The notes: generated by a model from the sequence alone, not told the origin. DNA of 64,000 nt from Alkalitalea saponilacus (GCF_900168165.1 NZ_FUYV01000003.1:232624-296623); one strand, 5' to 3'. Positions 9,076 to 19,100 are shown, counted from the first letter of the stretch. Numbers and translations are program-made.

Positions 9076-9537
9076 ATGACTATTATTATTCTGCTCATTC
9101 TCACCGGTTTGCTGTTGCTGGTTCTTGAGTTTTTTGTGTTTCCTGGGATGACCATCTCCGGCATAGGAGGTGTTCTCATGATGGCAGGCGGCATATACAT
9201 GGCTTATAACGGATACGGCTCAGGAATTGGAAATTGGACTCTGTTCATAACAATTTTTTCCAGTTTGCTGGTTTTAGGATTGGCATTGAGAGGGAAAACT
9301 TGGAATAAATTAATGCTTAACACCCAAATTACTGGAAATGTGCAAACAGTTACCGACGAAACCATTCACGAAGGTGATAAAGGTGTTACCGTTACCCGGT
9401 TAAATCCCATAGGAAAGGCGCGAATCAATGATGAGGACGTTGAAGCCAGATGTCCCGGGCAATTTGTTGATCCCGGAACCGAAATCGAAGTAATTAAAGT
9501 ATATAAAACATATGTAATTGTTAAACCTGTAAACTGA
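9076..9537 (+). CDS. NfeD-like membrane protein (short type)
   Basis: A 153-residue protein with three hydrophobic segments at about 3-24, 27-46 and 55-70, and a C-terminal soluble OB-fold of NfeD type at about 85-152 ([20 protein letters not shown], then [19 protein letters not shown]). Short NfeD proteins lack the serine-protease part and are commonly encoded beside flotillin/stomatin homologues, whose membrane microdomains they are thought to support. That is exactly the context here: floA starts 5 bases after its stop. Confidence 0.92.
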   Translation: MTIIILLILTGLLLLVLEFFVFPGMTISGIGGVLMMAGGIYMAYNGYGSGIGNWTLFITIFSSLLVLGLALRGKTWNKLMLNTQITGNVQTVTDETIHEGDKGVTVTRLNPIGKARINDEDVEARCPGQFVDPGTEIEVIKVYKTYVIVKPVN

Positions 9538-9542
9538 TATTT

Positions 9543-10547
9543 ATGGAAAACTTTGGAACTCTTGGTTTGATTGGAGTCATAGTTGTACTATTTTTTCTTG
9601 TTCTTTATTATGTTCCTGTAATATTGTGGTTCTCGGCACTGGTAACCGGTGTTCGTATTTCTTTATTACAATTAATGTTGATGCGCATTCGTAAAGTGCC
9701 GCCATCGGTTATTGTAAGAGCCATGATTGAAGCACATAAGGCCGGACTTCACGATGTTAAACGTGACGAACTTGAGGCTCACTTTTTAGCCGGTGGTCAC
9801 ATCGAAAAAGTGGTTCATGCTTTGGTTTCTGCATCAAAAGCTAACATCGATTTGTCGTTTCAAATGGCAACTGCCATCGACCTTGCTGGTCGTGATGTGT
9901 TTGAGGCCGTGCAGATGTCGGTAAACCCAAAGGTGATTGATACGCCTCCTGTAGCAGCAGTTGCAAAGGATGGTATTCAGCTAATCACTAAAGCCAGGGT
10001 GACTGTTCGTGCCAATATTAAGCAATTGGTTGGTGGAGCAGGAGAGGAGACCGTTCTTGCCCGTGTGGGTGAAGGTATTGTTTCATCGATTGGTTCGTCT
10101 AGCTCTCATAAAGCAGTTCTTGAAAATCCGGACTCAATTTCTAAAGTGGTTTTGGGTAAAGGTTTGGATGCCGGTACCGCATTCGAGATTCTTTCAATTG
10201 ATATTGCTGATATCGATATAGGTAAGAATATTGGTGCTGAACTTCAGATTGATCAGGCTGAAGCAGATAAGATGATTGCCCAGGCCAAAGCAGAAGAGCG
10301 TCGTGCCATGGCTGTGGCCGAAGAGCAGGAAATGAAAGCCAAAGCACAGCAAGCTCGGGCGAATGTGATTCAAGCCGAAGCGGAAATACCTAAAGCCATT
10401 GCTGATGCATTTAGAAATGGAAACCTGGGAGTAATGGATTATGTCAAATACCGAAACGTAGAGGCTGATACCTCTATGCGGGAAAGTTTGTCTAAACCTG
10501 CTCAGTCCAGCGGAACAAAATCTGACAAAGGTTCAGATAAGAAATAG
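9543..10547 (+). CDS. floA: Flotillin-like protein FloA
   Basis: 334 residues, the standard FloA length. An N-terminal hydrophobic hairpin at about 8-38 ([20 protein letters not shown]) is followed by a PHB/SPFH domain ([20 protein letters not shown], then [20 protein letters not shown]) and an Ala/Glu-rich coiled coil at about 230-285 ([19 protein letters not shown]). FloA assembles in membrane microdomains and is linked to membrane fluidity and protein-complex assembly. It is encoded directly after the NfeD-like gene, with which it is very likely co-expressed. A strong hairpin terminator follows. Confidence 0.96.
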   Translation: MENFGTLGLIGVIVVLFFLVLYYVPVILWFSALVTGVRISLLQLMLMRIRKVPPSVIVRAMIEAHKAGLHDVKRDELEAHFLAGGHIEKVVHALVSASKANIDLSFQMATAIDLAGRDVFEAVQMSVNPKVIDTPPVAAVAKDGIQLITKARVTVRANIKQLVGGAGEETVLARVGEGIVSSIGSSSSHKAVLENPDSISKVVLGKGLDAGTAFEILSIDIADIDIGKNIGAELQIDQAEADKMIAQAKAEERRAMAVAEEQEMKAKAQQARANVIQAEAEIPKAIADAFRNGNLGVMDYVKYRNVEADTSMRESLSKPAQSSGTKSDKGSDKK

Positions 10548-10570
10548 CAAAAATTAGTTTTTTTTTCATT

Positions 10571-10605
10571 GAAAAGGGGCAAACCTTATGGTTGCCCCTT
10601 TTTTG
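10571..10605 (+). terminator. Terminator between floA and the cus operon (probably bidirectional)
   Basis: A G/C-rich stem (AAAAGGGGCAAACC against GGTTGCCCCTTTT, one bulge) with loop TTAT is followed by a T-run. The left flank is A-rich, so the hairpin can also end the convergent minus-strand efflux operon. Confidence 0.88.
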
Positions 10606-10628
10606 TTGAAATAATGTGATATTCAACT

Positions 10629-12374
10629 CTAATGAACATGACCTGCATGAACACCAAGTTCTTCTGCATTTTTAACTTCAAATGTCTTTGTAATTTCTCC
10701 GCACATCAGCATGGCATCTCCGAAATATGGATTAAGAATTTTTTCCACTTCACTGAGCCAATATGCACCCTCATCATCAAATGCCATCGGACAGTAGTTT
10801 ACAAAAAAGGTTTCATCACCGGGGCGAAATCTTTCCATTATATCCAATACGGATTCTGAAAGTTTTTCAAATGCAGTGCGTGCGTTTTCAAGAGATTCGG
10901 CTTCTTGAATTTCTCCGGCTGAATGCAATATTTGATGCTTTTGTATATGCCAATGTCCCTCTGCATCTGCTGACAGCGCATCATTACTTATTTGATCTGT
11001 TTTTTCTGTGAGTTCCATGGCCGAATGAGAGGCTGTGGTCAGGTCGCTCTCTACCAGTGCATTTTTTACAGAAATATAGACTTCAATAATCTGGGACAAT
11101 GCGTTTCTAAATTCTTGTGGAACTGCGATGAGTTTATCCAAAGGTCTGTGCATCATGCTGTAATTGCCTCGTAACTGAGCTGCTGCATCTACGGCAAAGG
11201 TTCCGTTAACCACCACTTGTTCGCCCGGCTCCAGACCTGATTTTATTACCTGGTTTTCTCCGGCTCTAACTCCAATGGTTACTTCCCGCATCTCAAAAGT
11301 TGGGGTTTCTTCATCCGGAATTTTTACATACACTACAGACCTTGGGCCTGTCCACATCACGGAAGAAACGGGTACCTGAAGTGATGGCTCTATTTGGGAA
11401 GAAACTGAGGCGCTTACAAACATTCCGGGCTTAAACCTTTGGTGTTGGTTCTCAACTTCGAGTCGTATGTTGGTCGTTCGTGTATCGGGATTGATGACAG
11501 GATCAATCCACGAGATTTTCGAGACAAACTCCTCACCGGGATAGGCTCCAACCGTAAAGGTTACTTCATTGCCAGCATTCAGCCATTGAAGGTCTGATTC
11601 ATATGCATCAAGAAAAACCCATACATTAGAAAGTGAAGCCACATCAAACAGACGCTGGCCTCTTGAAATATAATCCCCCTGCGAAACCTGCCTGGTTTTT
11701 ATGATACCATCGCTGTTTGTATGAATGTCGAAAGAAGTGCTTATCTCTCCTGATTCTTCAATTCCCTCAATCTGTGCATCTGTAATGTTCCAAAGTTTCA
11801 GACGAGTTTTAGCTGCTTCGTATAATCGTGGTTGATCACCTTTAACTTTAGCGGCTTCAATCAACTCTTTTTGCGCAGTAATCAACTCCGGTGAGTATAT
11901 CGAAACCAATCTTTCGCCTTTTCTGACTTCCTGCCCCGTATAATTAATCCAGAGTTGTTCGATTCGTCCTGAAAAGTCCGTTGTGATGGAGGAGATGCTT
12001 TGTTCGTTCACAACAATTTTTCCGGTTAAATTGATGTCTCTGCCAGTCGTTTTTATCTCTGCTTTCTTTGTCCTGACATTAGCCAGAGCTGCTGCCTGCA
12101 CTGACATCGTGAATGTAAAAGAGCCGCTATGGGCAGATCCTCCGTTGGTGTCTGAAACAGGAATCAGGTCCATTCCACAAAGCGGACAATCTCCAGGTTC
12201 ATCCTGTCTGATTTGTGGATGCATGGAGCATGTCCACTCAGTGTCTTCTTCGGCATGATCGTGTACTGAATCTCCGTGATCATGTAATCCGGTTGGCAAT
12301 ATGATGATGGCAATCAGGATTCCTGCTGCAAGTCCCGTTATTGCCAATATCCAATCTCTTTTATTTAATTTCAT
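10629..12374 (-). CDS. CusB/HlyD-type periplasmic adaptor with heavy-metal-binding domain
   Basis: A 581-residue membrane-fusion subunit of an RND metal-efflux pump. A membrane anchor spans about 8-29, followed by a His/Asp-rich linker. A heavy-metal-binding domain occupies about 47-73 (WTCSMHPQIRQDEPGDCPLC, then GMDLIPV). Next come the adaptor barrel-sandwich/hairpin regions (LTGKIVVNEQSISSITTDFS, YTGQEVRKGERLVSIYSPEL) and the beta-barrel (VFLDAYESDLQWLNAGNEV). The C-terminal part of about 150 residues (VEVYISVKNALVESD-type helices) ends in FFVNYCPMAFDDEGAYWLS and is DUF3347-like. It bridges inner-membrane CusA and the outer-membrane TolC-like channel. It is the last gene of the operon, 104 bases after the TolC-like gene. 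Cu(I)/Ag(I) is the likely substrate, inferred from the CSMHP/CPLCGM motifs. Confidence 0.93.
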   Translation of the reverse strand: MKLNKRDWILAITGLAAGILIAIIILPTGLHDHGDSVHDHAEEDTEWTCSMHPQIRQDEPGDCPLCGMDLIPVSDTNGGSAHSGSFTFTMSVQAAALANVRTKKAEIKTTGRDINLTGKIVVNEQSISSITTDFSGRIEQLWINYTGQEVRKGERLVSIYSPELITAQKELIEAAKVKGDQPRLYEAAKTRLKLWNITDAQIEGIEESGEISTSFDIHTNSDGIIKTRQVSQGDYISRGQRLFDVASLSNVWVFLDAYESDLQWLNAGNEVTFTVGAYPGEEFVSKISWIDPVINPDTRTTNIRLEVENQHQRFKPGMFVSASVSSQIEPSLQVPVSSVMWTGPRSVVYVKIPDEETPTFEMREVTIGVRAGENQVIKSGLEPGEQVVVNGTFAVDAAAQLRGNYSMMHRPLDKLIAVPQEFRNALSQIIEVYISVKNALVESDLTTASHSAMELTEKTDQISNDALSADAEGHWHIQKHQILHSAGEIQEAESLENARTAFEKLSESVLDIMERFRPGDETFFVNYCPMAFDDEGAYWLSEVEKILNPYFGDAMLMCGEITKTFEVKNAEELGVHAGHVH

Positions 12375-12390
12375 CTTTTAAATGTTTTAT

Positions 12391-12418
12391 GTTCGAAGTT
12401 TAAGGTTCGATGTTTTGG
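12391..12418. repeat. Short heptad array inside the efflux operon
   Basis: Four 7-bp units in phase (GTTCGAA, GTTTAAG, GTTCGAT, GTTTTGG) lie in the 104-base gap between the TolC-like and CusB-like genes. It is the same class as the arrays near 1.1, 47.9, 50.6 and 54.1 kb. Confidence 0.65.
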
Positions 12419-12478
12419 TGTGAACAGATTACTCCGTGGTATAAGAGCGGGAAGCTAACCATAGAACCTGAAACTTAA

Positions 12479-13729
12479 TCAATTCCCTATCATTCTATCG
12501 ATTTTTGCAATGGCCAGTTGACTGTCATAATAGGCTCTGGCTTTGTTTAGGTCGTATTCGGTCATTTTCTGTTGAATACGCATAATCTCTTCAAATCTTG
12601 CATTACCGGCCAGATAGTCGGTAATGAGAATATCCAGCACCTGACTGGCCAAATTGATTTGCTCCTCAAAGAGAGAAGCACGTCTTAAAGCTTCGGAATA
12701 TTCTACCCGTGTTGATTCAAACTCAGACACCAGATTATTATGAGTATTCAACTGTTGTTCCAGGGCACTTTGTTGTCTTATTTCAGCCTCCCTTATGGCT
12801 GCTCTGTATTTGCCACCCCAAATGGGAATGGAGACGGAAACCATAGGCATCAACATATTGTCTCCATTCATCATGCTTTGGTTTCCCTGTCGAGGTTCAA
12901 ATATTCCATAATTAAGTCCGATGCCAACCATCGGAAGCCCCATTCTTCTGTTCATGGTTTCCATGGCTGAATATGCCGACTGCTCTCTTTGATACATCTG
13001 AAGTTCCGGATTGTCTGTCAGGATTGAGTCCAGCGAAAACGCCAGTTCCTCTTGGCTTATGTGGATCTTCAAATTATCTGTAAGTTCTATTGGAGCATCC
13101 GGCTCACGGTTGAGCAATTGATTGAATTCTACTTTAGTTGCATTTTTGAGGTCTTTTAAATCCTCAATTTTCACACTCAACTCGTTTCTCTCCATGTTTA
13201 ACCGGAGGATATCTGACATGCTGCCATTACCGGTCAATATTTTATTATTGGCTACCTGCTCAATGGTTTCAAGTATTTTTACTTGTTCGTTAACGACTTC
13301 CATCTCTTTATTAATTAAATGGAGTTTCCACCACGATACCTTCACATCGTACCTTAGCATGGCTCTACGTTCACGAAAAATCTCGTATTTTGCATATGCC
13401 ATCTGTGTGGCCTCGTTCCTGGCCGCTTTCAGTGTACCAAACCAGGGAAGCATTTGCATGATGCTGATATCTGCTATCTGATTTCCGGTATAGCGTTCCA
13501 TCGGTTTAAGAAAAATGCCGAAGGATACTTCCGGATCGGGGAGCGCACCTGCCTGAGGTACTCTTTCCAATGCTGCATGATATTGCAGAAAGGAGGCTCT
13601 CAGACCGGGGTTATTTTCTCCTGCCATTTGAAGATAATCATCCAATGTTTGCCCCGCAGAGGCATGAACAAACAGCAAAAGAAAGCCTATTGTTGTGAGC
13701 ATTGATTTATTATGAATGAATTTTATCAT
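12479..13729 (-). CDS. TolC-family outer-membrane efflux channel
   Basis: 416 residues with a signal peptide (about 1-26, ending in SAGQ) and two outer-membrane efflux protein repeats: LDDYLQMAGENNPGLRASFL opens the first, and LAFSLDSILTDNPELQMYQR opens the second. Long amphipathic coiled-coil helices lie between them (IREAEIRQQSALEQQLNTHN). TolC-like trimers form the outer-membrane exit duct of tripartite pumps. The protein's Met-rich stretch near 270-290 (NQSMMNGDNMLMPM) fits a Cu/Ag pump but is not proof. The start overlaps the end of cusA by 20 bases, which implies translational coupling. Confidence 0.93.
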   Translation of the reverse strand: MIKFIHNKSMLTTIGFLLLFVHASAGQTLDDYLQMAGENNPGLRASFLQYHAALERVPQAGALPDPEVSFGIFLKPMERYTGNQIADISIMQMLPWFGTLKAARNEATQMAYAKYEIFRERRAMLRYDVKVSWWKLHLINKEMEVVNEQVKILETIEQVANNKILTGNGSMSDILRLNMERNELSVKIEDLKDLKNATKVEFNQLLNREPDAPIELTDNLKIHISQEELAFSLDSILTDNPELQMYQREQSAYSAMETMNRRMGLPMVGIGLNYGIFEPRQGNQSMMNGDNMLMPMVSVSIPIWGGKYRAAIREAEIRQQSALEQQLNTHNNLVSEFESTRVEYSEALRRASLFEEQINLASQVLDILITDYLAGNARFEEIMRIQQKMTEYDLNKARAYYDSQLAIAKIDRMIGN

Positions 13730-16700
13730 TTCGATTGATTTTTATTTCTTCTTTTAAAGAGTACAAAACAGGAACCAGGAAGAGTGTCACAAGTGCGATG
13801 GACATTCCGCCAAAGGCGGGAATGGCCATGGGAATCATGATGTCTGCACCTCGTCCTGAAGATGTGAGAACCGGCAATAGAGCCAGAATGGTTGTGGCAG
13901 TGGTCATCAAACATGGCCGTACTCGTTTCATTCCGGCTTCCATAACCGCTTTTCTTATTTCTAGGATGTTTTCCGGTTTGTGCTTTTCAAAACTCTGCGA
14001 TATGTAGGTGGTAATTACAACGCCATCATCGGTGGCGATGCCGAAAAGTGCAATAAATCCTACCCAGACTGCCACACTCAGGTTGTACGGCCTGATTTGC
14101 ATCCACTCCCTGAGGTTGGTTCCCAGCAATCCAACATCCAAAAACCACTCCTGTGCATACAGCCAAAGCATCATAAAACCACCTGAAAACGCCAAAATAA
14201 TGGCCGAAAAGATGATGAATGAAGTGATGGTTGATTTGAACTGAAAATAGAGCAACAGGAATATGACCACCAATACCAAGGGGATGATGATTGATAAGCG
14301 CTTTTCAGCTCTTATCTGATTTTCGTAACTCCCTGAAAACTGATAGCTGACGCCTTCAGGAACGACGAGATCGCCACTGCCGATGAGGTTTCGGAGGTGT
14401 TGTTTAGCATCGTTGACCACACTTCCTTCTGCATAACCGCTTTCTCTGTCGAACAGCACGAAGCCTACAAGAAAAGTGTTTTCTCCCCGGATCATGGCCG
14501 GCCCTGATCGATAGGTGATTTCGGCCAACTCTTCTAAAGGAATGAGTGTGCCGTTGTGTGCCGGTAACAATATACGTTTCATTTTTTCATAATCATCGCG
14601 CCATTCGCGTGCGTAACGAACCCGTATATCATATCGCTCCCGTCCTTCAACGGTTGTGGTAAGTGCCATTCCTCCAATCATGGTTTCAACATAGTGTTGG
14701 AACTCGCCAATTGATATTCCGTATCTGGCCAGCAAGTTTCTGTCCGGAACGATTTCCATATATGGCTTACCCAAACTTCGGTCGGCAAAAACTGCTTGTG
14801 ATTTAACCGAGGGTACCTGTTTAAGTGCGTCTTCTATTTTCATGCTGAATGCTTCGATGGTCTCCAGATCGGGGCCGAAAACTTTTACCCCCATCGGTGC
14901 CCGCATTCCTGTTTGAAGCATCACCAGACGGGTTTCAATGGGCTGTAATTTTGGAGCCGATGTTACACCCGGAATATCGTTGGTGGCCATCACAATTTCA
15001 TGCCAGATATCGTCAGGTGTATTTATGTGCTCTCTCCACTGCCTGAAAAAATGTCCTCTTCGATGTTGTATCAGGTGAGGAATTACTTCCGTAAAAGAGA
15101 TTTCTCTGATTAGTGTATCGCCTTGTGAACTTAAAATACCTCCTGTGCCGTAGTCGAACAACACCGGTTTTGTGTTGTCCTGCTCTGTGAGAGCAGACAA
15201 TGACGAGCTTCTGACCTTTGCGCTTAATTCAAATCTGCCTTTTCGGTCAACTTTGAAGCGAACGGGGTAGCCGTTTTCATCGGTAACATACTCAGACCGG
15301 TATAGAATGACGTTTTCGAACATGGACATTGGCGCCGGATCAAGTGCGCTTTCGGCACGGCCAGCTTTTCCAACAACCGTTTCCACCTCCGGAATGGCTT
15401 CAACTCTCATATCAAGCTGTCTCAGGTATTCGATGTTGGCATCAACTCCGGAATGTGGCATGCTGGTGGGCATCAGTAAGAATGCACCTTCGTCGAGCGA
15501 AGGCATAAACTCCTTTCCCATTCCGGGAAATGCGTGATGTAATGTGCTCCATACTTTGTTGGTACGGATCTTGCAGCCCACTTTTTCGGTGATTTTGGGT
15601 ATAAACCCAAAAACAGAGTCAAATCCCATCCAGATATTGATTCCCAAAAGAATAAAAATGGCCGGAACAGCCAGGAATATCTTTTTGTGGCTTAAACACC
15701 AATCCAGAATTTTTGGATAATAAAAAATGAACACCTTAAAGAGACCCAATACCGAAGAGATAATGAGTACAACGAACAAGAAGTTTGTTGTATGGCTGTT
15801 TCTTACTCCAAGTGGAATCCATTCACCCGCCAGCAACCAGGCTACAGCAAGTGAAATAATACCAATAATCAAAATATCGTGATGTTTTGATAACAGATTG
15901 ATGATTTTGGTTCTCTGAACGATGCCATTTTCGACCAGTATTTTAATAGTATTGACAATACCCAACAGAAGAAGCACCACGCCGGCCCAGGGATACCACC
16001 AAACAACAATCACGCCGGTAAAAATAGCCAAACCATTCAGCCAGAGCCTGATGTTGTTGCGTTTTGATTTGATGCTTAGCAGCCAATGTGCCAACGCAGG
16101 AAGCATGGTAAAGGTGATGATTAATGCTGCTATAAGGGCAAAGGTTTTGGTATATGCCAGGGGTCCGAAGAGTTTTCCTTCTGCTTGTTGCAAAGTGAAA
16201 ACAGGTAAAAAACTAACGATGGTTGTGGAAACTGCGGTTAGTATTGCCGGTGCAACTTCCACCGATGCTTCAAAAACCACTTTTACAAGTGGTTTATTTT
16301 CGGATGCTTCATCTTTATGACGGATGACATTTTCGCTAAGAATGATTCCTAAATCAACCATGGTTCCAATGGCGATGGCGATGCCCGAAAGAGCTACAAT
16401 ATTGGCATCAACGCCTACATATCTCATCATGATAAAAGACATCAGTACAGCTAGGGGCAAAAGTGCTGATATCATGATTGAAGCTCTTAAATTCAGAACC
16501 ATGACTATGATCACGATGATGGTAATAAGAATTTGAAGGCTGATGGCTTCGTAAAGTGTACCAAGTGTTTCGTAAATGAGTTCGGTACGGTCATAGAAAG
16601 GCACAATTGTGACTTTCGATATGGTGCCATCATCCAGTTTACGAGTTGGCAGCCCATCGGAAATTTCATCAATCTTATCTTTTACATTCTCAATTACTTT

Positions 16701-17648
16701 GAGCGGATTTTCTCCATAGCGAGCCACCACAACACCACCTGTGGCTTCGGCGCCCCCTTTGTCGAGAACTCCTCCATGTGCTCGTGGTGCCGGGCCAATA
16801 GAAACTTTTGCGATATCGCGTACTCGTATTGGAATGTTATTGTTCACCTTCACAACACTTTCTTCAATGTCGTTCAGCGATTTTACATACCCCAAACCTC
16901 TAACGTAGTATTCCACCAGGTTGAGTTCAACAGTTCCGGCTCCAACATCCTGATTGCTTTGGCGGATGGCTTCAACTGCTTCTTTTACATTGACTCCATG
17001 TGCTTTCATGGCCACTGGGTCGAGATCAACCTGGTATTCCTTTACATGTCCGCCAACCGAAGCGACTTCTGAAACCCCCTGTGCCGACATGAGTGCGTTG
17101 CGAACATAGAAATCCTGAATGCTGCGTAATTCGTGTAGATCCCAGCCTCCGGCAGGATTGCCATCAGGATCGCGTCCTTCAAGAGTGTACCAGAAAATCT
17201 GTCCCAGGGCAGTCGCATCCGGCCCCAGTGTTGGTGCAACATCAGACGGTAACAACCCCGGTGGTAAGGCATTTAGTTTTTCTAATAACCGTGTACGACT
17301 CCAGTAATATTCCACATTATCATCAAATATCACATATATGCTGGAAAATCCGTACATGGATGTACTTCTGATGCTTGTAACTCCCGGGAGTCCCAGTAAG
17401 GCCGATGTGAGGGGGTAGGTGATTTGATCTTCGATGTCCTCCGGACTCCGACCCATCCATTCAGTGAAGATGATTTGCTGGTTCTCCCCAATGTCAGGAA
17501 TGGCGTCCACCGGAACCGGATCACGGGGTAAAAACCCCGTGTCCCAGTTAAATGGTGCAGTGATTATTCCCCAACCCACAAATAGGATAAACAAAAGGAA
17601 TGTTACCAATTTGTTTTCGAGGAAAAATTTTATGATTCTGTTCAGCAT
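13710..17648 (-). CDS. CusA/CzcA-family heavy-metal RND transporter, enlarged form
   Basis: A 1312-residue inner-membrane proton-driven exporter. The N-terminal membrane helix and porter start (PVPVDAIPDIGENQQIIFTE WMG region) are typical of heavy-metal RND pumps. The TM4 proton-relay region (VALSGIAIAIGTMVDLGIIL) contains the acidic residue. PTSMPHSGVDANIEYLRQLD and MLQTGMRAPMGVKVFGPD mark the periplasmic porter domain. The second half contains FGIATDDGVVITTYISQSFE and the closing MIPMAIPAFGGMSIALVTLF. The protein is about 260 residues longer than E. coli CusA. The extra material lies between about 545 and 720 and includes several additional hydrophobic helices. Met residues in TGMRAPMGV and ETMIGGMAL suggest monovalent Cu/Ag. 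The stop overlaps the TolC-like gene. Confidence 0.95.
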   Translation of the reverse strand: MLNRIIKFFLENKLVTFLLFILFVGWGIITAPFNWDTGFLPRDPVPVDAIPDIGENQQIIFTEWMGRSPEDIEDQITYPLTSALLGLPGVTSIRSTSMYGFSSIYVIFDDNVEYYWSRTRLLEKLNALPPGLLPSDVAPTLGPDATALGQIFWYTLEGRDPDGNPAGGWDLHELRSIQDFYVRNALMSAQGVSEVASVGGHVKEYQVDLDPVAMKAHGVNVKEAVEAIRQSNQDVGAGTVELNLVEYYVRGLGYVKSLNDIEESVVKVNNNIPIRVRDIAKVSIGPAPRAHGGVLDKGGAEATGGVVVARYGENPLKVIENVKDKIDEISDGLPTRKLDDGTISKVTIVPFYDRTELIYETLGTLYEAISLQILITIIVIIVMVLNLRASIMISALLPLAVLMSFIMMRYVGVDANIVALSGIAIAIGTMVDLGIILSENVIRHKDEASENKPLVKVVFEASVEVAPAILTAVSTTIVSFLPVFTLQQAEGKLFGPLAYTKTFALIAALIITFTMLPALAHWLLSIKSKRNNIRLWLNGLAIFTGVIVVWWYPWAGVVLLLLGIVNTIKILVENGIVQRTKIINLLSKHHDILIIGIISLAVAWLLAGEWIPLGVRNSHTTNFLFVVLIISSVLGLFKVFIFYYPKILDWCLSHKKIFLAVPAIFILLGINIWMGFDSVFGFIPKITEKVGCKIRTNKVWSTLHHAFPGMGKEFMPSLDEGAFLLMPTSMPHSGVDANIEYLRQLDMRVEAIPEVETVVGKAGRAESALDPAPMSMFENVILYRSEYVTDENGYPVRFKVDRKGRFELSAKVRSSSLSALTEQDNTKPVLFDYGTGGILSSQGDTLIREISFTEVIPHLIQHRRGHFFRQWREHINTPDDIWHEIVMATNDIPGVTSAPKLQPIETRLVMLQTGMRAPMGVKVFGPDLETIEAFSMKIEDALKQVPSVKSQAVFADRSLGKPYMEIVPDRNLLARYGISIGEFQHYVETMIGGMALTTTVEGRERYDIRVRYAREWRDDYEKMKRILLPAHNGTLIPLEELAEITYRSGPAMIRGENTFLVGFVLFDRESGYAEGSVVNDAKQHLRNLIGSGDLVVPEGVSYQFSGSYENQIRAEKRLSIIIPLVLVVIFLLLYFQFKSTITSFIIFSAIILAFSGGFMMLWLYAQEWFLDVGLLGTNLREWMQIRPYNLSVAVWVGFIALFGIATDDGVVITTYISQSFEKHKPENILEIRKAVMEAGMKRVRPCLMTTATTILALLPVLTSSGRGADIMIPMAIPAFGGMSIALVTLFLVPVLYSLKEEIKINRNDKIHS

Positions 17649-17668
17649 TGTATCTGACTGTTTTTTTG

Positions 17669-18037
17669 TTAGTGTTGAATTCTTTCATACTTGCAGCAGG
17701 AGTGAAGAGCATCGTAAACATGGTCTTCAGCATGGTGCCCATCATTGTCATGTCCGGCAGCCGCAATTTGTTTCTGTATGCTCTCCAGAGATGTTTTTTG
17801 GTTGTTGAAAGAGACTTTTAAAGATTGTGATTCTCTTTCCCAATTGGCCGAAATGGCACCTGCCTCTTTTGCTGCATTCTCAATTCGCGTTTTACACATG
17901 CCACAGTTGCCTGCTACAGTGAATTGAGTTTCAATTGCAGTGGTTTGTTGTTGTGTGCTGCCTGATCGGTTTGTGCAAGAGTTTGAAAGTATAAACAGGC
18001 TGAATAGAATTGTCGATAAGAATATTGAAGTTTTCAT
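17669..18037 (-). CDS. Small heavy-metal-associated (HMA) lipoprotein
   Basis: 122 residues: an N-terminal hydrophobic leader ending at Cys21 (FILSNSC, a weak lipobox), then an HMA ferredoxin-like domain at about 36-95. The metal site is GNCGMCKTRIENAA (Cys45, Cys48). The C-terminus is His/Cys-rich (GHDNDGHHAEDHVYD, then HSCCKYE). It is probably a periplasmic metallochaperone delivering Cu/Ag to the pump, whose cusA gene starts 20 bases further on. The ORF extends upstream to 18094, but the ATG at 18037 places the leader correctly. As first gene it defines the operon's promoter region within 18038-18150. Confidence 0.88.
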   Translation of the reverse strand: MKTSIFLSTILFSLFILSNSCTNRSGSTQQQTTAIETQFTVAGNCGMCKTRIENAAKEAGAISANWERESQSLKVSFNNQKTSLESIQKQIAAAGHDNDGHHAEDHVYDALHSCCKYERIQH

Positions 18038-18392
18038 AGTTGAATTTTTAATATGGTTTATGGAAAAACAGTTGTGCACGATTTGAATACACATCAGGGA
18101 TGTATTGAACTGTTTTAATAATTCAATTACTATAAAATAGTGAAATTGGGGATAAATGGCAATTAATCAGCAATGTCTGGTGAAAAAGACCGATTGCAAA
18201 TATTGATGCCATTTGCTCGACTCTTGAGATTTGTGTAAGATGATTATTGTATTAAGTTACTGTTTAATCGCAATACTTATATTGGGATATTGGTTGAATA
18301 TCCGAATACTATCAGAGTTGCTCAATACCCATAAAAAATTAAACAGTGCCTGTAACGATAAAAGAAGAAATCCGATGAGTCCTATTACAGAA
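18038..18392. other. Spacer without recognised gene
   Basis: AT-rich spacer between the efflux operon and the HYC_CC_PP gene. It must hold the operon promoter. No clear -7 TAnnTTTG box, hairpin or metal-regulator operator could be picked out. Confidence 0.4.
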
Positions 18393-18809
18393 TCATAAAA
18401 GGTAGGTCTGAACAATGTTCAGATCTACTTCGTAAAGGAAATCGGGTGGATGTTTGTAGAAATAACTATGAATGTTTTCATTTTCAGATGAAATGAAATT
18501 GTACTCAGCGTACAAACTGTAAAATACCACTATTTCTGCACAGGAAATCCGAGGTTTATCAGATATTTGATAATTATCGGTCTCAAGTTGCTGATAAATA
18601 TTTTTACAGCAATTGTTGCCATAAGAGAGCATTGCATCATCAGAATCCTGCAAAATATTGCAACCTGCCATCGCACATCCCGGTTGGCTGTTTTGTAAAG
18701 TTAGGTTGAAATTAACCGGAGTACCGCCACAATAGTGCCATGCTCCTCCAATAGACATAGAAAAAAGGAGAATTAATAAGGCCGACGATATGGCTTTTAT
18801 CTTTTGCAT
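18393..18809 (-). CDS. HYC_CC_PP family exported protein
   Basis: A 138-residue secreted or membrane-anchored protein with a signal-like segment at about 5-23. The three motifs that name this Bacteroidota family are present: HYC at 25-27 (GAWHYCGG), a CC pair at 67-68 (GNNCCKN) and PP at 121-122 (KHPPDFLY). Further cysteines are at 45, 50 and 90. The function is unknown. The paired cysteines and histidines, and the position beside a metal-efflux operon on the same strand, suggest metal binding, but that is inference. The longest ORF starts at a TTG at 18845; the ATG at 18809 gives the clean leader. Confidence 0.8.
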   Translation of the reverse strand: MQKIKAISSALLILLFSMSIGGAWHYCGGTPVNFNLTLQNSQPGCAMAGCNILQDSDDAMLSYGNNCCKNIYQQLETDNYQISDKPRISCAEIVVFYSLYAEYNFISSENENIHSYFYKHPPDFLYEVDLNIVQTYLL

Positions 18810-19100
18810 TAACACAAAAATAAGAAATAAATTACCTGAATGCAATAATGAGATGCTTTTTGTGTTTGTTTGTGTGATTTAAAGCATTGATTAGTAATTT
18901 ATTGGGGTTTTGGGTGGAAGTCTTGTAATTCAAGTATTCTTTAAAGATGTTTGAATATCAAATGTTTATTGTGATTTAATCTGTCGTTAATCTTTTCTTG
19001 TAAATAATTTAACCGAAGTGTTTCTCAATCAAATATCGAAAGGCATAGAGATCTGGTTGAACCATCAACTTATAAACTCTTCAGTTTACTAATAGGCTAT

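Noticed and set aside
16533..17072. 179-codon ORF on the plus strand inside the CusA-like gene
   Set aside because: It lies antisense to a clearly coding RND transporter; the product is Phe/His/Cys-rich and has no recognisable domain. The opposite strand explains the open frame.
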